Of a stretch of DNA of 64,000 bases, positions 1 through 10,984 are shown piece by piece. Position 1 is the first letter of the stretch. The number at the start of each line of letters is the position of its first letter. Source of the DNA: Odiellus spinosus. Taxonomy: Eukaryota > Arthropoda > Arachnida > Opiliones > Phalangiidae. The DNA is taken from positions 3,040,376 through 3,104,375 of the forward strand of contig OY987239.1 in assembly GCA_963920705.1 (NCBI GenBank), written 5' to 3'. The notes below the pieces were generated by a model. That model was not told the origin of the DNA, did no database searches, and worked only from the letters and a program-made list of their open reading frames with translations. A program made the position numbers and the translations under genes.

Positions 1-586
1 GATGAACTGGAATATTAAAATACAAATGGAAGCGAGAACAATCAATGATTTATTCTTCCCAAAAAAAATAGTTTAAGAATGTAAAGGGCTACTAGTTGAC
101 GATGCCTTACCCAGGATTCCATATTCAGAAAATTAAGAGACGCCATGGTTATCTTGCGTGGAGTAGCTGACAAGATGTACGTCGAAGAGGCTTGGGCCGC
201 CAGGGAGATTCGAGGACTGTTCGGTTGCCGATCAACCGAGAACAGAGACAATTCGCAAGGAAAAAACAACCATTCGGCACCCTGAGAAAAAATTTGATGA
301 TCAGGTCCATATGAATTCCTACACCTAATAGATAAATATATAAAAAGTTCAGTTCGGCTTGATCAACTTGTTAGTTTAGCGGCCGCGTCACTGTAGACAT
401 CACTCATCGCCTAGAGTTCCGGATGTAAAAAGAGCGCAGGCGCGGAGAAAGCAGGCGTTAAGCTTGAGAGTAAAACTTGAGATCTTTAGAATTTTGTCAT
501 TCTGACTGCAGGCGCCGTGCTTCTGCGCAAGAAACGTCACAGGTGACGTCGACGCTCAACTTACGAAAAACGATTCCTCCCTCTTA
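1..586. other. Unassigned intergenic DNA
   Basis: I recognise no gene, RNA or repeat family here. The right part (about 390-580) is less AT-rich than its surroundings and contains several CpG-bearing short motifs, but no open frame looks coding. It stops at the TA dinucleotide that flanks the palindromic mariner element. Confidence 0.4.
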
Positions 587-1179
587 TACAGGGTGTTTTA
601 GAAAGGTCTGGAAAAAATGAAGGGGGTTCTTCGTGGGGTCAGACTGAGTAAAAAAGGTTTATGAACCTTTAGTCTCACGCGCTGCGTTGCGTAGATATGA
701 GCCCTTGAAAATAGTCCTCAAAAATACGAAAAACGACCGAAAGGTGTAGGTAAGATTGTGCCTTTGACCATTATTGTTTTTCTATTTAATTGTGCATAAG
801 CTAATTATCGAGAGATAAGTGAAACAAGGTGTTTATTAACTATTTTTTATAAAAAAAAAGCGTATCAACATGTTTAGGAGTGGGCAATCATTAACGTTGG
901 TCAGAAGAACTTGAACTCAAACTGTGGTTTCGGGTGTAGAAAAGGGAATTTTACAAGACACCATTATTAATTACCATAATTAATTATGGTAAATAATCGG
1001 AATCAAAAGTATTTACAAAAATTGTTCGAAATGCATTCCGTCAGCGTTGATACACACTTGAGCCCTTCTAATAAATGATTGTCTAACTCGTGCGTTGCGT
1101 ATAGTTTCGCAGGCATCAATAATCCTTTGACGTAGATCTTCCACGTCACGCACTTCACTAACATAAACAAAAGTCCTTA

Positions 1180-1640
1180 AGGTGGCCCCGAAGAAAGAAA
1201 TAACAAGGGTTTAGGTACGGAGATTTGGCTGGTCACGCAACCGTTCCGCCACGACCAATCCACCTCAAAGGGAATGTTTCATTTAGGAAGGCCCTAACTA
1301 GGAGAGAAAAATGAGGTGGTGTACCGTCGTGCATAATCCACATGTCTCGTCTCAAGGCCAATGGTACGTCTTCAAGAAGCTCGAACAGATTGTCTTGAAG
1401 AAACGGGAGAAATGTCTCACCATTAAGCCTTGGCTGCAAAAAGAATGGTCCAATTAAATGGTCACCAACAATTCCGCACCAGACGTTTAAGCTGAATTGA
1501 ACTTGGTGAGCCCTAACACTTGTAGCGTGGGGTTTTGTTACGCCCACTGATGGCTGTTGTGCATGTTCAATATGCCATCACGGGAAAAATTGGCCTCATA
1601 CGTAACTAAAAGGTTTTGGGGTAAGTTGATGTCTTGATGT
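1180..1640 (-). pseudogene. Mariner transposase catalytic fragment, left arm (dead)
   Basis: The reading frame shows typical mariner transposase blocks: a TYEANF block near 1590 where the family has an acidic first catalytic residue (here changed to Tyr), then NVWCGIVGDHLIGPFF, MHDGTPPHFS with the second catalytic Asp, and RWIGRGG. Directly after RWIGRGGTVA comes a TGA where the family has Trp. The following SPYLNP block has Tyr where the third catalytic Asp (SPDLNP) should be. A frame change lies between the first block and the rest. It was inactive well before now. The arm is nearly identical to the inverted copy at 1955-2475. Confidence 0.85.
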
Positions 1641-1954
1641 TGAGCGATAAACCACTGACAAAAGTCCAGTCTGCTCGGGTAATCCGTTTCGTTAAGGGCT
1701 TGGACCTTCTGTAGATGGTAAGGGTGAAACTGATGTCCTCGGAGTATTCACCAGATAAGATCGTGTCTTACTCCCAATTGGCGTCCAACTCGCTTAGTGC
1801 TTGTTCCTGGATCTTCGTCGAAAATGGTGAGTACTTGTTCCTCCACCTCTTCAGGAACGTCTGGAGCTACAGCACCTCGTCCCGCCGGTTGGATATGTCC
1901 ACCTTCCCTCAAACGTCTGTCGACAGTTTGGATAGTTTGTTGATTTCGGAGAAG

Positions 1955-2475
1955 ACTGGACTTTTGTCAGTGGTTTATCGCTCAACATCAAGACATCAAC
2001 TTATCCAAAAATCTTTTAGTTACGGATGAGGCCAATTTTTCTCGTGACGGCATATTGAACATGCACAACAGGCATCAATGGGCGAAACAAAACCCCACGC
2101 TACAAGTGTTAGGGCTCACCAAGTTCAATTCAGATTAAACGTCTGGTGCGGAATTGTTGGTGACCATTTAATTGGACCATTCTTTTTGCAGCCAAGGCTT
2201 AATGGTGAGGCATACCTCCCGTTTCTTCAAGACAATCTGTTAGAGCTTCTTGAAGACGTACCATTGGCCTTGAGACGAGACATGTGGATTATGCACGACG
2301 GTACACCACCTCATTTTTCTCTCCTAGTTAGGGCCTTCCTAAATGAAACATTCCCTTTGAGGTGGATTGGTCGTGGCGGAACGGTTGCGTGACCAGCCAA
2401 ATCTCCGTACCTAAACCCTTGTTATTTCTTTCTTTGGGGCCACCTTAAGGACTTTTGTTTATGTTAGTGAAGTGC
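1955..2475 (+). pseudogene. Mariner transposase catalytic fragment, right arm (dead)
   Basis: This is the inverted partner of the left arm. The first block reads VTDEANF with the catalytic Asp still present (about 2024), followed by a frame change near 2080. Then come the NVWCGIVGDHLIGPFF block, MHDGTPPHFS with the second Asp, and the same TGA after RWIGRGGTVA (about 2390) and the same Asp-to-Tyr change in SPYLNP as in the left arm. A later FFLWGHLKD block confirms the family. Sharing of the stop and the Tyr between arms shows that the arms were copied from one already dead gene or have been homogenised since. Confidence 0.85.
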
Positions 2476-3025
2476 GTGACGTGGAAGATCTACGTCAAAG
2501 GATTATTGATGCCTGCGAAACTATACGCAACGCACGAGTTAGACAATCATTTATTAGACGGGCTCAAGTGTGTATCAACGCTGACGGAATGCATTTCGAA
2601 CAATTTTTGTAAATACTTTTGATTCCGATTATTTACCATAATTAATTATGGTAATTAATAATGGTGTCTTGTAAAATTCCCTTTTCTACACCCGAAACCA
2701 CAGTTTGAGTTCAAGTTCTTCTGACCAACGTTAATGATTGCCCATTCCTAAACATGTTGATACGCTTTTTTTAGTTAATAAACACCTTGTTTCACTTATC
2801 TCTCGATAATTAGCTTATGCACAATTAAATAGAAAAACAATAATGGTCAAAGGAACAATCTTACCTACACCTTTCGGTCGTTTTTCGTATTTTTGAGGAC
2901 TATTTTCAAGGGCTCATAACTACGCAACGCAGCGCGAAAGACTAAAGGTTCATGAACCTTTTTCACTCAGTCTGACCCCACGAAGAACCCCCTTCATTTT
3001 TTCCAGACCTTTCTAAAACACCCTG

Positions 3026-3769
3026 TATATTTATCTATTGTAAACGGCATAATTCGATGGAATCCACCCAGTTCCAATTTCCCCTTTGCCACACTCCTTT
3101 CTTCAAAGTTCAGCTAATCATACGCGACTACTTGTCTATAAGTCGCGGAGAAGACCTACACCCTACCCTAGGGGGAGGTGTAGGTAAATTGGTCATACTT
3201 CTGGCGAGCCTTCATCGAGCGTCCTTTTAAGGTTTTCTTTGTCTATGTCGACGAATTCGAAACTGCAAAAATTTATTTCTTTTAAAACAAGGAAACTATA
3301 AATTTAATTTCTCGTCTTGACCTAATGTTTTTCCACTGACGAAACAATAAGGCAAGCTGAGCGTACATCATCATCATAACATCTAACGACTTAGTTTCCT
3401 GTAATTATCAACCGAAAGGAGGTTTCTTAAAATAATCTTGTTAATTATTAGATGTATCGCCATTTTGGCACGTCTCGTCTTAGGTTGCTTGATCAATGTT
3501 TATGTCGCACGCGTATGGTTCCCTGTTAAAGGGTGACACCAGCGAAAAATAATGGAACTTATCTAACTCTAGCAAAATTTGTTGACAGTCGAATTTTATG
3601 GGTAATCCAAAACAAAACACCAATATCAGTATAACCACGAATCTTTCAATATTCGCAAACGAAAATGGAAACTTTGACGTTTTCCCCTAGTCAGCAATTA
3701 AATATATTTCTTAAAGGGGGAATGCAACCTAACAACAATTGATTTTTAATCGAATCTCTAAGAAATTTA
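3026..3769. other. Unassigned AT-rich DNA
   Basis: No gene or repeat recognised. There is a locally GC-rich stretch with a short inverted CCTACACC/GGTGTAGG pair around 3145-3185. Otherwise the sequence is AT-rich without long frames. Confidence 0.35.
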
Positions 3770-4075
3770 AATCTAACCCGGAAAATAGGCTTAGCTGGAT
3801 TTATGGAGATCCTGAGTCTCTTCGCTTTGAAGGATCAGCGAAAAAATTTAATTTTTTGGCAAGTCTTATGGTGATCTCGCCTTAACAATGCGTAGAAATT
3901 CAAGACCTCCATCAATCTAGCTAAGCCTTTTCTCCGGGTAAGTTTTAAATTTATTCTTTAAAATTTTTGTCCCTTAACAATGCGTAGAAATTCAAGACAT
4001 CCATCAATCTAGCTAAGCCTTTTCTCCGGGTAAGTTTTAAATTTATTTCTAGATTAATATTTGTTTGTAATATTT
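3770..4075 (+). repeat. MITE copy, family with TTACAAACAAATATTAAA ends
   Basis: The segment contains the arm motif (GGAAAATAGGCTTAGCTGG near 3780; its inverse AGCTAAGCCTTTTCTCCGGG near 3920 and again near 4010) and ends in the shared right arm AAATTTATTTCTAG-TTAATATTTGTTTGTAA. A segment of about 95 bp (3880-3960) is repeated at 3975-4050, so this copy has a local tandem duplication. A more complete copy of the family lies at 37952-38262; single right arms lie near 8960 and 36470. Confidence 0.65.
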
Positions 4076-4469
4076 TTGTTTTTTTAATTCAGTATTAATT
4101 TTGATAGCGCCTACCTAGTTTTTGAAACGATAAAAATCTATTGTTTCCTGATGGCAACTTACAATACGATTAAATAATCAATTTGATTTAATGACTCTTA
4201 CTTCGATGATGCCCGTTTTTATGACCCATTCGTTCTCCATCTGGGATCAAACACTGCCTGTCGATTCTATATAACTCAAATATTCAAAATGTGTCGCTAA
4301 TTTCTCAAAGAATTTTAAAATTCCTTCATGGGAGGAATTCGAGAAAGCTGTCTCAACTCATGTCGATTCCATGGTGCTTTTGACCTCTAAAACATTCGCG
4401 ACATATCTAAATTTAGTATGTCACGGATTTTTCATGGAAATTGAGTATCATTCTCGGAAAGAAATAAAA

Positions 4470-4843
4470 TTTGTATATTCGTGTAACTGTTAAATGTATA
4501 AGGTTTACCCGAAGATAAGCGTTTGCGCTTTATCTACGAATTACTCGTATTCAAACGTAGTACGATGGATAGGAAAATTCACGTTTCCAGAATTAGTCTA
4601 AAATATAAGAAAAATATTTCAAATTGACTTTTAATTCGAACAATATATATAACGAAACTAAGATTTTAAATCTTTTTATTCGTTATTTTTAACGAAAATA
4701 AATTATGAATGTTTTTTATCCGAACGTATAACGCGGATATTATTCTAAGATGAAAAATAGTCTATTTTTAATCAAACGGATAATATACATCAGAATTTAG
4801 TAGATTTTATCCAATTAATTAAAATTACACGAATACCGAGCTC
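4470..4843. repeat. MITE copy, GAGCTCGG-ended family (left end lost)
   Basis: About 370 bp are clearly similar to 39300-39780, from the block TGTTAAATGTATAAGG to the terminal CCGAGCTC followed by TA. The left terminal repeat that the second copy has (GAGCTCGGAATCGTAT) is not visible here, so this copy is truncated or rearranged at its left end. It encodes nothing. Confidence 0.65.
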
Positions 4844-5400
4844 TAAACAATTGGAAGAAATCGGAAAATATATCATTGAATTTGCAGTGAAAATGTTGGC
4901 TTCATTTATATAGGTAAAAACACATTGGAATCAGTTGATGATAGTTTTTTTATTTGAGGCGAGGTTGCTTTTCTATAATTTTATCCAATCATTCAGGGAA
5001 ATAAATGTGACTAATCGTTTTTTCACTTACCCAAAAGTTGTCTGTTAGCGTGCCAATTTAAACCAAAGAAAAGAAAGGCCCAACAGAGAGTTTATGTAGT
5101 ACGTTGAACAAGTACTCGTACAAGTAGTTACCTAAGAACTGCAATAGCTAGGGATACACTATCTTCATTCGATCTCTCAAATTGAAACTCTTAATATTGT
5201 TGGCGAGAGGCGAAACCCTTTTTAGCTAAGATAAATTCCAGACACTTCCTTTTTACGCGCGAATGAACGAAGCTAACGTCGAGAACTCAGATCGAACGTT
5301 TCACCAGCTACCAAATAAAGCCAGGATAGTTTCATCAAGGGAGAGTGAACGGGAGTAGGTCGTGTTATTAAAGAATAAGGTTGACTCAACCATGGTTATT
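4844..5400. other. Unassigned AT-rich DNA
   Basis: I see no gene, repeat family or convincing open frame in this stretch. Confidence 0.3.
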
Positions 5401-5409
5401 GAAGTGACA

Positions 5410-6330
5410 GGTTAAGCAGGATGGGATACAGTCAATAAGAAGGTCCCTAATTGGGTGGACCCAAATTGGGGGACGCATATTTGTTGAACGAACATTAGTT
5501 GGATGCGATAATTGGGTGGATCCGATAATTCGGTGTACGAAATTTGTCTGGATGCTTCCATTTGTTGGATGCGATAAGGGGGAGAACGATCACTGGATGG
5601 GCGTGATAATTCGGTGGTTAAAAACTGGGTGGACAAGTACTGGGCGGCTGTACCAAGTATTTGGACGAATGTTGGATTAACAGGCTGGATTATTGGCTGA
5701 GGATGTATATTTGGTCTAGTATTTCGGAAATATTAATGGTCAGGGTTTAAATTTTCGAGCTACAAATGTGTTCAATGAAAGCTTTGGTTATGTTAGTTAA
5801 TCTATTAAACTAGCGCATTCCTCCAACTAGTTAATCCCTCCTGAAAGCCCGAAACCCTTGTAATATTTTGGGTAAGTTAGGTTAGTTAATCACTCGAACT
5901 GGCCCTTCCCTCTTATAATATTGTAAGTAAGGTTAGGTTAGTTAATCACTCGAACTAACCCTTCCCTCCAAGTTGATTCCTCAATCTAACCCATCCCTCT
6001 GGTAATATTTTAGGTTAGGTTAAGGCTTACAATGGAACATAGCCTTTAAATCCATCAAATTATCGTACTCATCAAATTGTTCCATGCGCCACATTTCCGT
6101 TCACCCAATTTTTGCATCCACCCACTTACCATCTAAACAATCACCGCATCTATCCAACTGTCGTTTACCCAATTTTCGCATCCACCCAAAGGTCACCCAT
6201 CCAATTATCGCATTATCCAAACTGGCGTTCTCCACATATGGTGCCCCGAATTTTAACACGCCCAATTTTCCCCCAACCAGTAGCCGTAGACCCAAAAATA
6301 TCTCTTGGTAGTCCTTTTAATGGAGTAGGA
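5410..6330. repeat. Fold-back element of degenerate short repeats
   Basis: The left third (about 5440-5660) is a string of variants of TTGGGTGGATCCGATAATT and TTGGTGGACGA-like units of about 20-25 bp. The right third (about 6080-6280) contains the same units in inverse orientation (CATCCACCCAATTTTCGCAT). Between them (5860-6030) lie three imperfect copies of a roughly 70-bp unit containing GGTTAGTTAATCACTCGAACT and TAACCCTTCCCTC; the same unit recurs at 41220-41345. The architecture, inverted arrays of short repeats around a spacer, matches fold-back DNA elements. Short open frames on both strands are by-products of the repeat and I do not call them genes. Confidence 0.6.
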
Positions 6331-6359
6331 ACTTCACTTTATGTTCTACCCTAAAAACA

Positions 6360-8150
6360 CGTAACTCGAAATTCTCCAACACCTGCGGGTTTCGTTTTCC
6401 TTTTAGTTTTCCTGGAATTATCGATAAAAGAGAAAGAAAACTTCCTTGCCCTCTCTTTAATTTAATCTTCTACACCTATTATTTTCTTCATAATAGTTAA
6501 AAACATTATCTTTCGATTTTACCATTTTCTCAACTCAGGCGAACCGAACAAAAATTTTGTTCGTAGTTAATTATAGTTTATTTTTTCTCGAGTTTGCAAT
6601 ACCAGTGAAGTTTGATTTCCTTAATCTCCTAAATTCGAGATATCATATAGATAATCGAAAACCTAGCTAAGTACGCGATGCCAATTCAAAGTGGAATAAA
6701 ATATTCATAGTTTATTTTAGAGAGAAAATGATTGAATCAAAAAGAACAGTTTATTTCTGTAAAAGGAAGCTTGACTCCTAAATGCATAAAACTTTTGGCT
6801 TTTATTTTTATAGTTTTAAACACCAAGTTAGTTTAATATGTTTTGTCAAAACCTCAGTTAAGCTGTTTTAAAACAAATGGAAAACCGTGATAAAATTGCA
6901 GTTTAGATTAAATTTTCTAACGTAAGAAACGCTGTCTCTAGTGCGAACGTAACTATAATTATTTTAAATTTGTTTGTTAGACTCGTTTTAGGTTTAAAAC
7001 GTAACGTGACCATGGGGCAATCGGATCGATCCATTATCTTCTGTTATTCGTATATGTTTCATTACGTATATGATTCAATAATTCGTATAATTTCCATTTT
7101 ACACTAAAACTTGAAATGTTATCATCGAGAAAAGTGCGGAAATCGAAAAGGTTTGTGCTAATTAAAGGTATTTGTTAATTGAAAATAACTCCATCGATAC
7201 AGCTTTGCTTCAAAATTTGGGTTTTTACACGCACTCCAATTTGTTTCACTTTGAATCATAGAAGTTAAATATGTTCCGAATTAGCACAGTCGAGTATTCG
7301 ACGACGAATATGAAACAGGCCATGATACAGCCGATGAAGAAAAGGTCAACGACGCTTTTGACGTTGCCGAAGGTCGTGTCTTGGAATACCTCCCCGGTTT
7401 GGTCCATCGTATGCCGAAAAACAGGAAGTCCATCTCGTTGAAGAAATTGGCCATGATCTTCTGCTCCATTTCAAACGTAGCAGTTAGCACTTTCGTTGGA
7501 AATAATTTAAAACACGCCGTAAGGCGTTGTTTATTTATAAACCAATCAAAAATTCATCAGAAAATAAACATTATTTTCCCAATATGAGGCGGCTTTTTTG
7601 TCGCTGATAGCTGAGAGCCAGAGATCTTCTTCTTCTTCGTCCGACCACTGTTTTTCCCATGGAAAAGAGTTCATAGAGCAAAAGGCGGGGAGGGAGACAA
7701 ATCGTGAGAAATAAAGACCGTGGAAAATATATTTTCATGTTGAATAGTTTTTGTCCCTTGGAAAACAGTTAATGGAGAAAAAGGCGGGGAAAGAAACAAT
7801 TCACGAGAAATAAAGACCGCCGCAAATACACTTTCATGTTGAATATTCGTTTTCGCTCAAACAATTAAGCTTGCATTGGGAGACTAGATTGGATTCCCAC
7901 TATATCTATAATATGTAATAAGAAAGCCAATGATAAGAGAGAGATGGGTTTGTGGCTTCATACGTGCTGCAAAATAAAGTTGATCAATTGTAATAAAACG
8001 TTGATAAGGCTAAAGCGCAACTAAGAAGGCACTGGGCGACTTGATTGGATTCCCTCTATCTAATATATCTTAACCATGGTAATGATAAGAGATAGATGGG
8101 GTTGAGGCCTCGTAAGTGCTGCAAAAGAAGGTTAAACAATCGTAAAATAT
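6360..8150. other. AT-rich DNA; one short GC-richer open segment at 7280-7590
   Basis: Most of this is AT-rich with no features. At 7290-7500 the base composition is less AT-rich and both strands are open for about 70 codons. The + strand reads an acidic segment (DDEYETGHDTADEEK) then a basic one. I recognise no domain; it could be a decayed exon or chance. From 7670 to 8110 two imperfect direct repeats of about 150-200 bp occur, sharing GGAGAAAAAGGCGGGGA, GAAATAAAGACCG and GATTGGATTCCC blocks. Confidence 0.35.
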
Positions 8151-8154
8151 TTCG

Positions 8155-8670
8155 ATTATAAAAAAAAGACGTATAAATTCGGCCTATGGAAAGTTTTAAT
8201 AGGGGATTCACCCTTAAAATATATAGAGGAGGCCTAAAAAAACCGGTCCAATGGCGGATTCTGCTATAGGGTAGGCATTGATACGTCAGAGTTTTCTATC
8301 TCTCACCTCGGTGTCATCCCTCTTGGTGAGGGAGTTATAGTGTTAGGGGTTGATTGACGTCAGGCTTTCTTTCCCCCTTGGCTCTTTGCTGTCTCTCTAT
8401 AGAATGACTACATAATTTAAACTTTCCATAGGCCGAATTTATACGTCTTTTTTGTATAATTTTTATTCATATTAATATCTAAAAGTATAATATCCTAATT
8501 TCTTAGACTGTGGCTTTCTTATTTCTTTAACCCTTAATTTTTAATTTCTTACCCTTCACGGATTTTAATTTTTAATTTCTGTACCTTTACGGCTTTGGTC
8601 GACCATCGTTGGGTTTAATGCACATTTTTAGAATTGCGAAGCAAACCTACGTTTTTGTATAGTTTTAAAC
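8155..8670. repeat. MITE copy, GACGTATAAATTCGGCCTAT family
   Basis: GACGTATAAATTCGGCCTAT at about 8168 is matched inversely by ATAGGCCGAATTTATACGTC at about 8430-8450, enclosing about 250 bp. To the right, 8490-8660 still matches the longer right arm of the second family copy at 55330-56120 (TTCTTAGACTGTG, CCCTTCACGG, GCGAAGCAAA), but the matching left arm is absent. The copy is thus truncated on its left side. It is non-coding and presumably mobilised in trans by an unidentified DNA transposase. Confidence 0.7.
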
Positions 8671-8759
8671 AATTGTTGCAACGCCCTAAAAACTCTTCTT
8701 AATGGAAGAATTCAACGTAACAACAAACCCGCGTTTATACTATAGGACTTGGAATTAAT

Positions 8760-9510
8760 TTAAACCGTTTCAAAACGTTTCACTAGAGTCGTATGAACGG
8801 GAAACCGCCTTTTCTCGAATCAATTTGATTCTATTTCTCGAAACTTTTTCGGGAACCAGTTTCGTACCGATTCGGTTTCAACAACCGATAGATGAAGCTA
8901 CGATAAATCGATTTATACAAATATTAAAATGGAAATCAATGTAAAACTAAGCCTATTTTAGGGTAAGTTTTGAATTTATTTCTAGTTTAGTATTTGTTTG
9001 TAATTTTGCTGGTTGCTTAGGTCTATTTGAACGATAAAGAATCGATAAAAATACATTTGTTTCCAGGTTACATTCTCTCTTTAAAGGATGAAACGCAGTT
9101 AAGTTTTTTCGCGCGCTTTCGTAAAAATGAATGTAATCGAGATTGGCACGCGCAGAAATTTGCTAAGCTAAGATCAGACCTGTTAACTTTAAACACATTT
9201 ACTTTAATAATTTAAAACTGAAGATTGGGTGACCCAAATTCCTATAGAAGGCTCTGTATTTGTAGATTTAATATAGGGGAAATACAAAAAAAATACATCG
9301 TGGTCGTGAGAACAAATGCGGAATCATTACGGAACGATTTAAGACTATGTGAATTCAAGTTCAGCCCGTATCCAAAGTCTAACAATATTCATTTGAGTGA
9401 AATACTGCATAAGCGTATTTTAGCCCATACTACACCCCTTTCAACATATTTAGAAAAAATTATGTAGCCACGTCTCACCCTTTATAAATTTATGCGTACC
9501 TCACATTCCG
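8760..9510. repeat. Dispersed-repeat fragments and unassigned DNA before the Polinton
   Basis: About 8830-8920 is inversely repeated at 31190-31310 (shared block ACGATAAATCGATTTATA and TTCGGGAACCAGTTTCG-like sequence). At 8955-9080 lies the right arm of the TTACAAACAAATATTAAA MITE plus its flank (ACGATAAAGAATCGATAAAA). The rest, to 9510, has short open frames without recognisable content. The Polinton-type terminal repeat starts at 9511. Confidence 0.5.
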
Positions 9511-9837
9511 TTAAACTACACCCTATTGGCGCCGATAGAATCTTGGCAATCGTGGTATTATCTCACTTTTAATCCCCCGTTTGTTTGGAAACATTCCAGT
9601 TCAATCGTTGAAATTGACATTCAGTTAAACCAAATTAGCTTAGCGCGGGCTCCAATTATATTTGGGAGCTCGAATCTCAATTCCGAGTCACGTTGTGAAA
9701 CGGTAGTCGAAGGATTTCGCGTTAAATGGTGGAATTGAGTTATTAAAGATAAAATTATTTGCCGGAATTGAGATTCGCCACTAGGTTTTTAGTTTCTCCT
9801 CTTCAACTCGAGACAAAAGAGAAATTCGGTCATTTCT

Positions 9838-10068
9838 TTGATTTTGTCCCATGATCGTCGTAACGACGTCCGTTCTCTGTTTCCGATATCCATCGCGCAG
9901 TCCGTCTCTTGTTTTTTCTTGATGATGTTTCTGTCCGCCGCCACGGTGTACTTGTCGGCCAGATGTCTCCAATGCCGGATCCCGACTACCACCGGGTTTG
10001 GAAACATTCTCTGGGACTTCTTCGCTTCGTTATTCTTCGAGCGTAAGACCAGGGTTTTTATAGTTTAA
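9838..10068 (+). CDS. TIR-encoded 76-aa ORF, possible membrane protein, left copy
   Basis: I do not recognise this protein. It is open in both arms; the right copy is at 29074-29304 on the - strand, with a handful of substitutions. A hydrophobic stretch (about residues 14-40, FLMMFLSAATVYL) could span a membrane and the C-terminus has a second aromatic-rich hydrophobic part (FGNILWDFFASLFF). However, the complementary strand is also open in both copies (9789-10007 here), reading a charged protein with WDKIKEMTEFLF, so the coding strand is not settled. The frame points inward, the same direction as the 91-aa ORF that follows. Confidence 0.3.
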   Translation: MILSHDRRNDVRSLFPISIAQSVSCFFLMMFLSAATVYLSARCLQCRIPTTTGFGNILWDFFASLFFERKTRVFIV

Positions 10069-10174
10069 AAACATTTATAGATCTACGCCCCGTCGGCGTG
10101 TCGCCCCGCTGGCCAGCTTGGCTCGACGCTGATCATTTGGTCTCGTTCCAGCCTTCCCCTCGGATTGGGGAATA

Positions 10175-10450
10175 TTGTCGGTTCGTCTGATCCTCGCTTT
10201 CTGGTTGTTGGGCATCACCCAAGTCTGCAACGAAATTAACGGCGTCTTCAAGGGGAAACTGTCCATCAAAGAAGACGCCGGCGTCGACACCAAAGAAGAC
10301 TTGGACAGGCTCGGATTCATAGTGGACTGGGACGTAGGCAAAAGGGGGGCTACTCAATTTGTAGATCGGGGCATTCTGATAACGTTTTATAGGCCGTCGG
10401 ATAAGGAGGGATTTTATTCGTTATACCATCTTCAGACGAGGCGTTTTTAG
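10175..10450 (+). CDS. TIR-encoded 91-aa hypothetical protein, left copy
   Basis: I recognise no family. The segment from about residue 17 reads VCNEINGVFKGKLS, then an acidic/charged part with DTKEDLDRLGFIVDWDVGK, and ends FYRPSDKEGFYSLYHLQTRRF. The same frame is kept in the right arm (28729-29043, - strand) with only a few amino-acid changes, which argues for coding, but the upstream part differs because of an indel, so the true start is uncertain. A long hairpin (10430-10548) begins over its stop codon and may act as a transcript 3' end. Confidence 0.4.
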   Translation: MSVRLILAFWLLGITQVCNEINGVFKGKLSIKEDAGVDTKEDLDRLGFIVDWDVGKRGATQFVDRGILITFYRPSDKEGFYSLYHLQTRRF

Positions 10451-10548
10451 CCAGTTTAATCAGATTTAACCGAGGTTTACATAGTCTTCTCAGTACAATA
10501 AATCTCGGTTAAATCTGATTAAACCTCGGTTAATTATGCCTCGTCTGA
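10430..10548. repeat. Perfect long hairpin in the left terminal repeat
   Basis: CTTCAGACGAGGC at the start is matched inversely by GCCTCGTCTGAAG at the end, and inside this TTAATCAGATTTAACCGAGG is matched by CTCGGTTAAATCTGATTAA, leaving a loop of about 35 bases. The same hairpin is present in the right arm at 28628-28755. Its position over the stop codon of the 91-aa ORF, and its conservation in both arms, suggest a terminator, RNA-processing or replication-related structure rather than chance. Confidence 0.65.
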
Positions 10549-10984
10549 AGAGGGTATTAGGCGACGTTTAAACGTTTATTCGAGTACTCGATTGGCAACT
10601 CGTTATCGGGGGCTATAATAAACCTACCATAGTTTAGTCTTCGTATTTTTCAGAGGGACGAGATGAAAGAGTATTGGAGCTCTAGTAAGTAAAACGGGGA
10701 ATTTCTTATTCTCACGTAATTATTTATTGTGGGCCCCAATATGAACTGCGCGCCGGTTTATCCCTTAATTACTGAACCTGGCATCGAATTTTCACCGCGG
10801 ACGAGAAAATGGCCTTTATCGTGAATGACCGCGAGGAGTTGGTCTTTAATTTTGGTCCTAGGCGTGGCGGTTCCCAGGTGGGTTCTCACCTTGAACATCC
10901 CGTTCGGGGCTAAGCCAGGGCTGCGCAGTCACGTAATTGGGGGGTACTGTCCCCGGGGTATGTAGCCATAAGCCCAGTTGCCAA

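Larger units (their letters stand above)
589..3025. mobile_element. Palindromic (head-to-head) mariner-type transposon
   Basis: The two ends are inverted copies beginning CAGGGTGTTTTAGAAAGG, each next to a TA dinucleotide (587-588 and 3026-3027), the target signature of Tc1/mariner elements. Unlike a normal mariner, the inverted similarity does not stop after the terminal repeat: it runs inward for about 1.1 kb on each side (about 589-1690 against 1950-3025), including the 3' two thirds of the transposase gene. A unique centre of about 260 bp (1690-1950) holds the rest. The element is therefore two transposase halves pointing outward from a shared centre. Both halves carry the same stop codon and the same changed catalytic residue, so neither is functional. 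Confidence 0.85.

Noticed and set aside
1715-2029. 104-codon + frame in the centre of the mariner palindrome
   Set aside because: It is the antisense and out-of-frame reading of transposase sequence; the correct frame is given by the VTDEANF block.
7281-7587. A gene at 7.3-7.6 kb
   Set aside because: Open on both strands with slightly raised GC, but no recognisable domain, promoter or splice sites; recorded only as unassigned DNA.
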